A DNA stretch of 64,000 nucleotides from Oscillibacter faecalis_A (lineage in GTDB: Bacteria; Bacillota; Clostridia; Oscillospirales; Oscillospiraceae), in NCBI RefSeq assembly GCF_029218125.1, contig NZ_JARFXX010000008.1:30872-94871 (forward strand), written 5' to 3'. The notes under the pieces are model-generated. The model was not told the DNA's origin and searched no databases. It worked only from the letters and a program-made list of their open reading frames with translations. A program made the position numbers and the translations under genes. Positions 50,128 to 58,073 of the stretch are shown here, one piece after another (position 1 is the first letter of the stretch; each line of letters begins with the position of its first letter).

Positions 50128-50142
50128 ATTCTTTTGCCGTAT

Positions 50143-51297
50143 TTACCGCATCTGCTGGCTGATGACCCCGCCGATGGCATCCGCGGCGTCCTGCTTCATC
50201 TGGGCCGTGGCGTGGGTGTAGGTGTTCAGCGTGAAGCCCGCCGAGTAGTGACCCAGCATACTGCTGACCGTTTTCACGTCCACGCCGTTTTGGAGCGCCA
50301 TGGTTGCGAAGGTGTGGCGGAAGTCGTGGAAACGGATGCGGGGCAGCCCCGCGCGTTTCAGAACTCTTTGCAGCATATGCAGTACGCTGTCCGGGGACAT
50401 GGGCCCTCCTGTTGGTGGCGGAAATACCCACTCGCTGTTTCCGACTTTGCACTTTTGCATTTTCAGAACGCTGATCGCGTCTGCCGACAATGGCAGTGTG
50501 CGGTAGGCGTTTTTCGTTTTCAGCGGGGCCTCGACTACTTTGCCGTTCTGCCGTGAAATTGCCCGCTGGATTTTCAGCACACCACGGTCGAGGTCAACGT
50601 CTGTCCACTTTAGACCCAGCAGTTCGCCCCGCCGAAGTCCGGTGGCAAGGTCGAGGTAGTAGAGTTCGTACACGCCGCTGTCCCTGGCCTCTTGGAAGAA
50701 GGCGCTGAGCTGGTCGGCGGTCAGGGTTTTCATCTCCTTGTGCTCCCCCTTTGGTAACGCACAGCCCTGTGCCGGATTTTTCGTGACGAGGCGCTGCTCC
50801 ATGGCAAGATTGTACGCCGAGCCGATCATCTGATGGATGTTCCGCACCGTTTTTGGTGCCAGACCTTTCGGCTTCTTTTTCGCTTCGATGCGGTCAACTC
50901 TGCCGCCGTCCAGCAGGTGCTTGTAGAACCGCTGCAAGTCCAGAGAGGTCAGGTCTGCCAGCGGGATGCCGCCGATCTGCGGCTTGATGTGGTTTTTCAG
51001 AAAGCCTTGCGAGGTTTTGAAGGTGGACGGTCTGAGTTTTACTCTGGCGTAGTTCTCCATCCATACCTCCAGCCAGCTACCCACGGTGTAGTTCTTGGCC
51101 CGCCCGTAGTCGATACCCACATTTTCCTCGATGGCTTTCTTCAGTTTTTCCTTGACTTCCGCTTGCGTCTTGCCGAGGACATTTTTGATGATGGATTTTC
51201 CTGTTTCTGGATCGTGACCGACCGTGTACCGCCCCTCCCATCGGCCGTCCTTCCTCTTACGGATGTTCCCTTCCCCGTTTGCTCGTCTTTTCGGCAT
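50143..51297 (-). CDS. Tyrosine integrase of element D
   Basis: The protein has 384 residues from ATG 51297 behind AAAGGAGG. Same N-terminus as the other two (MPKRRANGEGNIRKRKDGRW). The core-binding domain is like that of element B (NYARVKLRPSTFKTSQGFLKN, DLTSLDLQRFYKHLL). The C-terminal end differs (LNTYTHATAQMKQDAADAIGG). Catalytic Arg (ATGLRRGE), HDFRHTFATMA (HxxR, with Phe where the paralogues have Leu), LGHYSAG and Tyr are present. The right end of this element is at 53,066, at a tRNA-Met half, so target choice goes with this C-terminal version rather than with the core-binding domain. Confidence 0.9.
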   Translation of the reverse strand: MPKRRANGEGNIRKRKDGRWEGRYTVGHDPETGKSIIKNVLGKTQAEVKEKLKKAIEENVGIDYGRAKNYTVGSWLEVWMENYARVKLRPSTFKTSQGFLKNHIKPQIGGIPLADLTSLDLQRFYKHLLDGGRVDRIEAKKKPKGLAPKTVRNIHQMIGSAYNLAMEQRLVTKNPAQGCALPKGEHKEMKTLTADQLSAFFQEARDSGVYELYYLDLATGLRRGELLGLKWTDVDLDRGVLKIQRAISRQNGKVVEAPLKTKNAYRTLPLSADAISVLKMQKCKVGNSEWVFPPPTGGPMSPDSVLHMLQRVLKRAGLPRIRFHDFRHTFATMALQNGVDVKTVSSMLGHYSAGFTLNTYTHATAQMKQDAADAIGGVISQQMR

Positions 51298-51675
51298 AAA
51301 ATCAGCCTCCTTTGCCAACGAACAATACCGTAACCAGCAGAGGAAAGCTACTGAAAAGAGGAATCGTTATCAGAAAGTTATCATCTGCTTTGCATCGCTC
51401 TTTTCTTTGTTTGGTACAAAATAAGCATAGCACCCGAAGCGTATATGAAGCCTCGGATGCTATGCTTATTTTTGTTATAATGGGAGGGCAATGGATGGAC
51501 GGCTTCTTTGGTGAGCCAAGCGCTCGGGCTGTAAACAGTCCTCCGCCCTCTTATTATAAAGATTCGATTGAGCAGGTTGCTCCGGCTATGCCGCGTGCGC
51601 GTCACGAACCAATTTGAATCGTAATAAGCCGGTGCGGAAGCATTGCAATATTTTATCAGGAAAGAAGGAATGCCC
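51298..51675. other. Integrase D upstream region and IS110 left side
   Basis: No gene. After the integrase leader there is a 16-bp hairpin (51,418-51,471; arms CAAAATAAGCATAGCA / TGCTATGCTTATTTT). Then an extended -10 box (TGTTATAAT, 51,473-51,481), then about 190 structured bases to the transposase start. Confidence 0.6.
51473..51675 (+). ncRNA. Candidate IS110 bridge RNA region
   Basis: IS110-group elements encode a bridge RNA of roughly 180 bases between their left end and the transposase gene. Here an extended -10 box TGTTATAAT precedes about 190 non-coding bases with a stem GAGGGC (51484-51489) / GCCCTC (51545-51550) and further G/C-rich arms. Since the transposase is broken, this is at most a fossil. 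Called by position and structure only. Confidence 0.4.
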
Positions 51676-52845
51676 ATGCTCAGTATCGGGATCGATGTGT
51701 CCAAAGGAAAAAGTACCGTGTGCGGAATGAAGCCGGGAGGAGAAATCGTGTACACTCCGTTTGAAGTTCAGCACACGAGGGAAGGGATGTCGGAGCTGGT
51801 ATCACTGCTGCGCGGCAGCGGTGAAGAGGTTCGTGTCGTTTTGGAAAGCACCGGCAGCTACCATTGCCCGGTGGTGGCCGCATGGTTGGAGAACGGAATA
51901 TTCATCTCCGTCGTCAACTCGCTGCGGATGAAAAGATTTTGCTCGCAAAGTATCCGCAAGGTGAAGACCGATCGAAGCGACGCTATGCAGATTGCTTTGT
52001 ACGGCCTGGCCTATTGGCAGGAGCTTCAACCGACCAGACTGCCGGAGGATACATATCGGGAGCTTCAGCCTTATCAAGGCAAAGGTCGATTTTAACGCCC
52101 TCTGTGACCAGGTTTTGCCCGGTATGCAGGAGCTCATGAACGACCATGCCGGACGGCACAAGCTTTCGGACTTTGTCCTGCGGTATCATCACACCGCTCA
52201 CATCCTCAAAATGGGAGAAACGCGCTTTCGGAAGGATGATTGCAAATGGGCGGAAAAAAAGGGATACCGCAATCGCGAACGTATGGCAGTGCTCATCTTT
52301 GCCACAGCTCAAAACGGTATCCCTGTGCTTCCCAATGCACCATCCACACAGATCGTCATTACGGAAGCGATACGAGTCCTCCACACAGTGGAGGCGTCCC
52401 ATGACGCTATTTTAACACAGATGCAAGCGCTCGCCAAGACCCTGCCGGAATATTCTCTTGTGCGTGAAATGCCCTGCATCGGGGACACGCTGGCTCCGCG
52501 CCTGATCGCGGAGATCGGAGATGTCCGACGCTTCCACAGCAAGCGGGCACTCATCGCATACGCCGGCATTGATGCGCCGCCGTACCAGTCCGGCAAATTC
52601 CGCGCGAATAACCGGCATATCTCCAAGCGGGGAAATCGCTATCTGCGTAAGACCGGGTATGAAGTCATGCAGAGCTATGTGATGCACAAACCAGCAAACG
52701 ATCCGATCTTTACATTCATTGAGAAAAACGCGGTGAAGGGAAAATCGGTAGACTTGCTATGGTGGCAGGTCTGAATAAGTTCCTCCGAGTCTATTATGGC
52801 AAGGTCACAGAGTTCTACCGCAGCTTGCCGGCAAGAATAAGCTGA
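51676..52845 (+). pseudogene. IS110-family transposase, frameshifted
   Basis: From ATG 51676 (MLSIGIDVSKGKSTVCGMK, the DEDD RuvC-like start with Asp in GIDVSK and Glu in LESTGSYH) the frame runs to 52,095. It reads YRELQPYQGKGRF-stop, where a deletion has removed the middle of the helical region. A second frame (IKAKVDFNALCDQVLPGMQ to AVKGKSVDLLW, up to 52,774) carries the C-terminal Transposase_20 part (EIGDVRRFHSKRALIAYAGI). After one more frameshift near 52,756 the end (AMVAGLNKFLRVYYGKV) appears to 52,845. At least two disabling changes. It fills the cargo space of element D. Confidence 0.85.
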
Positions 52846-52864
52846 GATCTCCAATACTTTATTT

Positions 52865-52895
52865 GAGGCGGCCAAGCAATCCGTTTTGCCGCCTC
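52865..52895. terminator. Hairpin after the broken transposase
   Basis: Arms GAGGCGGC and GCCGCCTC with a 15-base loop; a T-rich stretch follows about 15 bases later on the plus strand. Possibly the right terminus structure of the IS or a weak terminator. Confidence 0.45.
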
Positions 52896-52977
52896 TGCTT
52901 TGCTATGCTCTTTTTCCGCCGATAACTTTTCTTTTAATTGGGTCTTGACTCTTTAGCAGGTTGGAACTGGCAGGGCC

Positions 52978-53066
52978 GGACGGAAACAATGGAAAATCTG
53001 CCGAGCGAACGGCGGTAAAAAGCACAAATCAGAGCCGAAATGACTCCGATTTGTGCTTGAGACTGC
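52978..53066. repeat. Element D terminal sequence, copy 2
   Basis: The same 89-base sequence as 36961-37049 (seven differences by eye). The CCGCC stem is weakened by one change and the 13-bp stem has one mismatch. It ends exactly before the anticodon loop of a tRNA-Met fragment, defining the right end of element D. Confidence 0.8.
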
Positions 53067-53111
53067 CTCATAACCCGGAGGTCGCAGGTTCGAGTCCTGT
53101 CTCCGCAACCA
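53067..53111 (+). other. tRNA-Met 3' half (right att site of the array)
   Basis: Anticodon loop CTCATAA (anticodon CAT), followed by the CCCGG anticodon-stem strand, a GCAGG/CCTGT T arm and acceptor CTCCGCA-A-CCA. The CCC next to the loop and the 72-A suggest initiator tRNA. The upstream 5' half is replaced by the element terminus. A terminator hairpin follows at 53,115, as behind a tRNA gene. Confidence 0.75.
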
Positions 53112-53114
53112 TAA

Positions 53115-53146
53115 AAGTACCGCATTTCTTTTGGAATGCGGTACTT
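53115..53146. terminator. tRNA-Met terminator, first copy
   Basis: Stem with arms AAGTACCGCATT / GGAATGCGGTACTT around a T-rich loop. A near-identical 32-base copy (one difference) is at 53309-53340, so it has been duplicated around a small insert. Confidence 0.7.
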
Positions 53147-53151
53147 CAGCG

Positions 53152-53303
53152 TGTCGAAAAAGTCTTTTCTCCCCGCTGAACAAGTTTTCAGAACTTCATA
53201 AAAGTTCTGAAAACTAAGGATTTCAATGGCGCAGGACACCCTTCTTGGGTTTCCCGCGCACACCCTTCCTTACCGTTGTGGAGGATTTACCACTTTATCG
53301 ACA
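53152..53303. mobile_element. Possible MITE-like insert with TGTCGAAAAAGT ends
   Basis: A segment bounded by imperfect inverted ends TGTCGAAAAAGT (53152) and ACTTTATCGACA (53292-53303), 11 of 12 matching. It holds a perfect 13-bp hairpin (GTTTTCAGAACTT / AAGTTCTGAAAAC) and no gene. The flanking 32-base terminator hairpins at 53115 and 53309 would be a duplicated target or part of the element. Tentative. Confidence 0.4.
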
Positions 53304-53308
53304 GTCTC

Positions 53309-53340
53309 AAGTACCGCATTCCTTTTGGAATGCGGTACTT
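53309..53340. terminator. Second copy of the tRNA-Met terminator hairpin
   Basis: AAGTACCGCATT / GGAATGCGGTACTT stem followed on plus by TTCTTAATTTC. One base differs from the copy at 53115. Confidence 0.6.
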
Positions 53341-53686
53341 TTCTTAATTTCTTAACCTTTAAACGTTTTTAACTTCAGCCCTGCTCCGAAGCATTCAACA
53401 TTCGTTCAACGCACTCCAAAATCCGCCACACACATTTACCCTAAAGCAGCATTTTTTCGGGCCGCGGTCAGGAAATCTGCTTTGATTGCATCCTGAAAAG
53501 CTTTGTTCCTCAATGCTCACATCTTGCTCTGCTCACATAGATTTGATTTTTGCGCCGCAGGCTTATACCTGCGGCGGTCTATTTTAGCAAGGCGAAAAAG
53601 CAGCGCCGCACTTCCTCGGAAGCGCGGCGCTGCTTTTATTTTTCAATTTGCCGAAGCCCACTTTGCCAAAAAACTGCGGCCCGCTG
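53341..53686. other. Intergenic region before the ABC exporter operon
   Basis: No gene is supported. A hairpin with CGCCGCAGG / CCTGCGGCGG arms lies at about 53,553-53,577. A long bidirectional terminator at 53,596-53,638 closes the minus-strand ABC exporter operon. Confidence 0.6.
53596..53638. terminator. Bidirectional terminator of the ABC exporter operon
   Basis: Arms AAAAAGCAGCGCCGC and GCGGCGCTGCTTTT with A-run before and T-run after, so it works on both strands. It lies about 50 bases after the stop of the last exporter gene. Confidence 0.85.
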
Positions 53687-55573
53687 TCAAGACAGCTCCG
53701 CCTGACCGGTATAGAGCTGGTAATAGCGGCCATGCTGGGCAATCAGCTCGTCATGGCTGCCCCGCTCCATGATACGTCCCTGCTCCAGCACCATGATAGC
53801 CTGAGAATTGCGGACGGTGGAGAGCCGGTGGGCGATGACGAACACCGTGCGCCCCGCCATCAGGCGGTCCATGCCCTTTTCAATGAGCTTTTCCGTCCGG
53901 GTGTCGATGGAGCTGGTGGCCTCATCCAAAATCAGCACCGGGGGATTGGCACAGGCGGCACGGGCGATATTCAAAAGCTGCCGTTCGCCTTGACTGAGGC
54001 TCTCGCCCTCGCCGGTGAGCTCGGTCTCGTAGCCGTGGGGCAGATGGCGAATGAAGGTATCCGCCCCCGCCAGACGGGCCGCGGCCTCCACCTCCTCATC
54101 CGTAGCCTCCAAGCGGCCATAGCGGATATTGTCCGCCACCGTGCCGGTAAAGAGGTGGGTGTCCTGCAGCACCGCGCCCAGGGACCGCCGCAAGGAATCC
54201 TTTTGAATGTCCCGGGCATCGATACCGTCATAGGTGATGGTGCCGGACTGAATTTCATAGAAGCGGTTGATGAGGCTGGTAATGGTGGTCTTGCCCGCGC
54301 CGGTGGAGCCTACGAAGGCGATTTTCTGGCCCGGCTTTGCGAACAGGGAAATATCGTGAAGGATGATCTTGCGGTCATCGTAGCCGAACACCACATGGTC
54401 AAACCGCACATCGCCCCGGAGGGGGACCAGCGTACCGTCCGGCTTTTTCCAAGCCCACGCGCCAGTATCGAAGGAGGCCTCGGTCAGCGTTCCGTCCCGG
54501 CTCTCCGTCACCCGTACCAGCGTTACGGTGCCGTTGTCGATTTCCGGGGTCTCCTCCAAAATCTCAAAGACGCGCTCCGCGCCGGCCACAGCGGAGAGGA
54601 TGGTATTCACCTGCTGGGAGATCTGCGTGATAGGCTGGCTCACCTGCTTTGTGTAATTCAAAAACGCCGCAAGACCGCCTAAATCACCGCTGCGGATGGC
54701 CAGCAGGCCGCCAATGCAGCAGGTGAGCGCATAGTTAATGTGACCGAGGTTCCCCATGGCGGGCATCATGGCACCGGCGTATGCCTGCGCCCGGGTAGCC
54801 GCATCCCGGTACGTTTCATTCAGCCCATTGAAGCCCGCCTTAGCGGCGTCCTCATGGTTGAAAACCTTAATGACCTTCTGGCCCTCGATCATCTCCTCGA
54901 TATAGCCGTTGACATCGCCGATAGCCTTCTGCTGGGCGGCGAAGTACCGGCGGCTGCGGCTGCCGATGGTTTTGACCACCAGCAGCATCACCGCCAGCAT
55001 CAAAAACGTTACAGCAGTGAGGATGGGGCTGAGGACGATCATCATTGCCACGGTGCCAAGGAACGTCAGCGAGCAGGAAATGAGGCTTGCAAAGCTGTTA
55101 TTCAGCGCCTCGGACACTGTTTCAATATCGTTGGTATACCGACTCATCAGCTCGCCGTGGGTGTGGGTATCGAAAAACTTCAGGGGGAGGCGCTGCATTT
55201 TGTCAAACAGGTCCGCCCGGAGCTTTGCCACGGTATTCTGCGCCACATGGACCATGATGCGGGCGTAGCCATAGGAGCACAGGGCGCCCACAGCGTACAC
55301 GCCGCCCATGACTGCCAGCATTTTCGCAAGCCCCGAAAAATCGCCGGGGAGAATATAATCGTTGATGAGGGGCTTAATGAGGTACGAGCCCGCCACGGAG
55401 CAGGCGGAGCTGATGAACAGCAGCACCACCACGATCATCAGCAGCGGCTTATACCGCCCCAGATAGCCCATGAGCTTTTTCAGCGTACCCCGCAGGTCCT
55501 TGGGCTTGCGGAAGCCGCCCCGAGGGCCGCTGCCGGGACCGCCGGGTCCCCGTCTTGTCTGTCTTTCAGCCAC
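53687..55573 (-). CDS. ABC exporter half-transporter, catalytic-site subunit
   Basis: The protein has 628 residues from GTG 55573 behind AAGGAGTG. After a Gly/Pro/Arg-rich start (1-35) come six membrane helices (about 40-330), then an ATPase: Walker A FVGSTGAGKTTITS (about 414-427), Q loop, signature LSQGERQLLN (the second Gly of the usual LSGGQ is missing), and Walker B VLILDEATSSID with the catalytic Glu. The H loop is VIAHRLST. Together with the next gene it forms a heterodimeric type IV exporter: this subunit contributes the competent Walker site and the weak signature. Likely multidrug or lipid efflux, under the MarR gene upstream. Confidence 0.9.
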   Translation of the reverse strand: MAERQTRRGPGGPGSGPRGGFRKPKDLRGTLKKLMGYLGRYKPLLMIVVVLLFISSACSVAGSYLIKPLINDYILPGDFSGLAKMLAVMGGVYAVGALCSYGYARIMVHVAQNTVAKLRADLFDKMQRLPLKFFDTHTHGELMSRYTNDIETVSEALNNSFASLISCSLTFLGTVAMMIVLSPILTAVTFLMLAVMLLVVKTIGSRSRRYFAAQQKAIGDVNGYIEEMIEGQKVIKVFNHEDAAKAGFNGLNETYRDAATRAQAYAGAMMPAMGNLGHINYALTCCIGGLLAIRSGDLGGLAAFLNYTKQVSQPITQISQQVNTILSAVAGAERVFEILEETPEIDNGTVTLVRVTESRDGTLTEASFDTGAWAWKKPDGTLVPLRGDVRFDHVVFGYDDRKIILHDISLFAKPGQKIAFVGSTGAGKTTITSLINRFYEIQSGTITYDGIDARDIQKDSLRRSLGAVLQDTHLFTGTVADNIRYGRLEATDEEVEAAARLAGADTFIRHLPHGYETELTGEGESLSQGERQLLNIARAACANPPVLILDEATSSIDTRTEKLIEKGMDRLMAGRTVFVIAHRLSTVRNSQAIMVLEQGRIMERGSHDELIAQHGRYYQLYTGQAELS

Positions 55574-57302
55574 CGATGCTCACTCCTTCCTGTTGGGATT
55601 CATAGACCTCGCGGTAAATATCGCAGGCCTTCATCAATTCCTCATGGGTACCCTGTGCCACCACGGCGCCGTCGTTCATCACTAAAATCAGATCTGCGTC
55701 CATGACAGAGGTCACCCGCTGGGCAATGATGAGCTTCGTGGTACCCGGTAGGTCCTGCCGGAACGCCTGCCGGATCTTCGCATCCGTGGCAGTATCCACG
55801 GCACTGGTGGAATCATCTAAGATCAGCACCTTCGGTCTTTTCAAAATAGCACGGGCAATGCACAGCCGCTGCTTCTGTCCGCCGGAGACGTTGACACCCC
55901 CCTGTCCCAGATCGGTGTCCAGACCGTCGGGCATTCGCTCCAGAAACTCATCGGCGCAGGCGGCGCGGCACGCTGCCCACAGCTCCTCCTCCGTGGCGTT
56001 GGGAGCGCCCCAAAGCAGATTTTCCCGGATGGTACCGGAAAACAAGGTATTCTTTTGCAGTACCACGCTGACGGACTCCCGCAAATGCTCCATGGTGTAG
56101 TCCGCTACCGGACGTCCGCCTACGGAGACGGTGCCCTCCTGCGCCTCATACAGCCGCGGAATCAGGCTCACAAGGCTGGTCTTGCCGCTGCCGGTGCCGC
56201 CTAAGATGCCTACGGTTGCCCCGCTGGGAATGTGCAGACTGACGTCCCGCAGCACCCACTCCGGGCTTTCCGCATTGTACTTGAAGGAAACGTGGTCAAA
56301 GTCGATACTGCCGTTTTCCACAACGGCGTCCGCCTTGGCGGTGTCATTGGTGATGGCGGGCTTTTCATCCAGCACCTCCGCGATACGCTTGGCGCAGGCA
56401 ATGGAGCGGGTCATCATCATGAACATCATGGAAACCATCATCAAGGACATCAAAATCTGGGTAATATAGGTAAAGAAGGCGGTGAGGTCACCCACCGGCA
56501 GTGTCCCGGCGTAGACCATTTTGCCGCCGAACCACATGACGGCGATGATGGTGCTGTAAACAATGAGCATCATCACCGGCATATTGATGACCACCATGCC
56601 GAAGGCCCGCATGGAGCTATTTTTCAGGCCGTTGTTCTTCTCGGCAAACTTTTCCTCCTCATGGGCCTCCCGGACGAAGGACTTCACCACCCGGATGCCG
56701 GTGAGATTTTCCTGCACCACTAAGTTCAATGCATCCGTTCGCTCCTGAAGCGCCCGGAACAGCGGTCCCGCCTTGGTCAAGATCAGGGCGATGAACACCA
56801 GCAGCAGCGGAATGGCTGCTAAAAACACGTTGCTCAGCTGGCGGCTCAGCCGGATGGACAGCACCAGCGCTGCCACCAGCATCACCGGGGCCCGCACCAA
56901 CAGGCGCATTCCCATCATGAGGGTCATCTGCATATTGTTCACATCGTTGGTGAGCCGGGTCACAAGGGATGCGGTGGAGAATTTTTCGATGTTAGAAAAG
57001 GCGAAGTCCTGAATGTGCTCATACTCCGCCCGCCGCAGCTCCGCGCCGAAACCCTGTCCTGCGATGGAGGAAAATGCGGCGCTGCCGAGGCCGAAGCACA
57101 GCGAGACCAGCGCCATCCCCGCCATCAGCGCACCCTTTCGCAGAATATAATTCTGGTCGGCTGTTTCGATGCCGATGTTCACGATGTCCGCCATTACCAG
57201 CGGAATCAGCAGCTCAAAAATCGCCTCGGCGGCGCTGCACGCAACGCCCAGTACGATCCACTTGGAATAGGGCCTTGCGTATGGTCCAAGTTTTTTCAGC
57301 AT
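55566..57302 (-). CDS. ABC exporter half-transporter, degenerate-site subunit
   Basis: The protein has 578 residues from ATG 57302, which overlaps the MarR stop (ATGCTGA) with GGAGG upstream; longer in-frame starts are antisense-like sequence. Six membrane helices (about 15-315). Walker A ILGGTGSGKTSLVS (about 362-375), canonical signature VSGGQKQRLCI, but Walker B VLILDDSTSAVD has Asp in place of the catalytic Glu, and the H loop is IIAQRVTSV (Gln for His). This is the degenerate half of BmrCD/TM287-288-type heterodimers. It overlaps the next gene by eight bases. Substrate not predictable; drug or bile-acid efflux is possible. Confidence 0.9.
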   Translation of the reverse strand: MLKKLGPYARPYSKWIVLGVACSAAEAIFELLIPLVMADIVNIGIETADQNYILRKGALMAGMALVSLCFGLGSAAFSSIAGQGFGAELRRAEYEHIQDFAFSNIEKFSTASLVTRLTNDVNNMQMTLMMGMRLLVRAPVMLVAALVLSIRLSRQLSNVFLAAIPLLLVFIALILTKAGPLFRALQERTDALNLVVQENLTGIRVVKSFVREAHEEEKFAEKNNGLKNSSMRAFGMVVINMPVMMLIVYSTIIAVMWFGGKMVYAGTLPVGDLTAFFTYITQILMSLMMVSMMFMMMTRSIACAKRIAEVLDEKPAITNDTAKADAVVENGSIDFDHVSFKYNAESPEWVLRDVSLHIPSGATVGILGGTGSGKTSLVSLIPRLYEAQEGTVSVGGRPVADYTMEHLRESVSVVLQKNTLFSGTIRENLLWGAPNATEEELWAACRAACADEFLERMPDGLDTDLGQGGVNVSGGQKQRLCIARAILKRPKVLILDDSTSAVDTATDAKIRQAFRQDLPGTTKLIIAQRVTSVMDADLILVMNDGAVVAQGTHEELMKACDIYREVYESQQEGVSIGG

Positions 57303-57760
57303 GAGATACGATCCTCCTCTAAGTTTTGGATAATGCGGTTCAAAAGCCCCCGCAGCACTGCGGTCTCCTCCTCGCTGAGACCGTGGAGCGTCAGCGCCGC
57401 TCCTTCTTGAAAGGCGTTCTGTAGGCGCACGCGCAGTTCCCGGCCCTTTTCCGTCAGGCACACCCGCTTTTGCCGCAGGTCCTCCGGGTCCGCCCTGCGG
57501 CAGATCAGCTTCTTTTCCTCCAGACGGTCAAGAATACCGTTGGCCGTCGGCGGCTTGACCCGCAGATGCTCTACAACGTCCCGCTGGGGCGTCGGTCCCG
57601 ACTGCTCTCCCAGATACAGCAGCACATGGGTCTGCGCCGGGGTCACATCGTACCGGGCCAGACGGACATCCATCCGCTCCCGGGCCAGATGGGCCGCATG
57701 GCCCAGCAGCGGCCCGATGGGCGCGTTTTCCCACGAGAGGTATTGGCAGTCCTTTTCCAT
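57296..57760 (-). CDS. MarR-family repressor of the exporter operon
   Basis: The protein has 154 residues from ATG 57760 (MEKDCQYLSWENAPIG) behind GGAGGGAC; a longer in-frame start would run through the promoter. Winged helix core about 40-130: TPAQTHVLLYLGEQSGPTPQRDVVEHLRVKPPTANGILDRLEEKKLICRRAD, with the wing at DLRQKRVCLTEKG. It is first gene of the operon, overlapping the ABC gene by seven bases, and its own promoter carries two palindromes, so it most likely represses itself and the exporter until a drug-like ligand binds. Confidence 0.85.
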   Translation of the reverse strand: MEKDCQYLSWENAPIGPLLGHAAHLARERMDVRLARYDVTPAQTHVLLYLGEQSGPTPQRDVVEHLRVKPPTANGILDRLEEKKLICRRADPEDLRQKRVCLTEKGRELRVRLQNAFQEGAALTLHGLSEEETAVLRGLLNRIIQNLEEDRISC

Positions 57761-57777
57761 GTCAGTCCCTCCATTCG

Positions 57778-57804
57778 TTAGTCCGCTAATTATTAGCGTG
57801 CTAA
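57778..57804. promoter_or_regulatory. MarR operators (two TTAGnnnnCTAA-type palindromes)
   Basis: Two 12-base palindromes, TTAGTCCGCTAA (57778-57789) and TTAGCGTGCTAA (57793-57804), lie between the -10 box and the ribosome binding site of the MarR gene. Their centres are 15 bases apart. Binding here would block transcription start. Confidence 0.7.
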
Positions 57805-57833
57805 ATATTAACATGATTTCCAGCGAATGTCAA
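57805..57833 (-). promoter_or_regulatory. Promoter of the MarR-ABC exporter operon
   Basis: On the minus strand TTGACA (57833-57828), 17 bases, TAATAT (57810-57805). The start site falls inside or at the operator palindromes. Confidence 0.8.
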
Positions 57834-58073
57834 TCACCAAATCTCATGATATTTTTGAACGTTTTATGAACGAAAGCTGCGGTTCATCCCTGACTTGTGA
57901 ACAATTTATGAAGGTTTTCTTTCACCTGTTGACTTTTGGATATTCCACTCGTATGATGAACTCACGAAGCAAGTTTAACCAATATCTATTTTCCCTCTCT
58001 TTTCTCTATCTTACACGGAAAGGCGAACGGCATCAGCCGTTCGCCTTTCTGCTTTTTCCCGCTGCGCGGGATT
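57834..58073. other. Intergenic region between exporter operon and rpoN
   Basis: No gene supported. A bidirectional terminator lies at 58,019-58,048 and otherwise only A/T-rich sequence. Confidence 0.6.
58019..58048. terminator. Terminator behind rpoN
   Basis: Arms AAAGGCGAACGGC and GCCGTTCGCCTTT around ATCA, with T-rich sequence after on plus and A-run on the other side, so it can act in both directions. It lies 26 bases after the rpoN stop. Confidence 0.8.

Larger units (their letters stand above)
49805..50142. other. Junction of element C cargo and element D left side (no gene, no tRNA end)
   Basis: The stretch holds the 32-base repeat, a terminator hairpin (49,966-49,997, arms AAAGTCCTGATTTC / GAAATCAGGACTTT), and a sequence similar to the left flanks of the other two integrases (AACTTGCTCGCTGTTTTTTCTGACCCAA), but no tRNA fragment. 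A second long hairpin is at 50,092-50,127. So the left att site of element D is missing. Confidence 0.6.

Noticed and set aside
33555..53111. Complete tRNA genes
   Set aside because: Only 3' halves are present at 33,555, 37,049 and 53,067; each upstream side is element sequence, so no functional tRNA is encoded here.
52934..53263. Minus-strand open frame containing GDRTRTCDL
   Set aside because: Antisense reading of the tRNA-Met 3' half and element terminus, a common database artefact.
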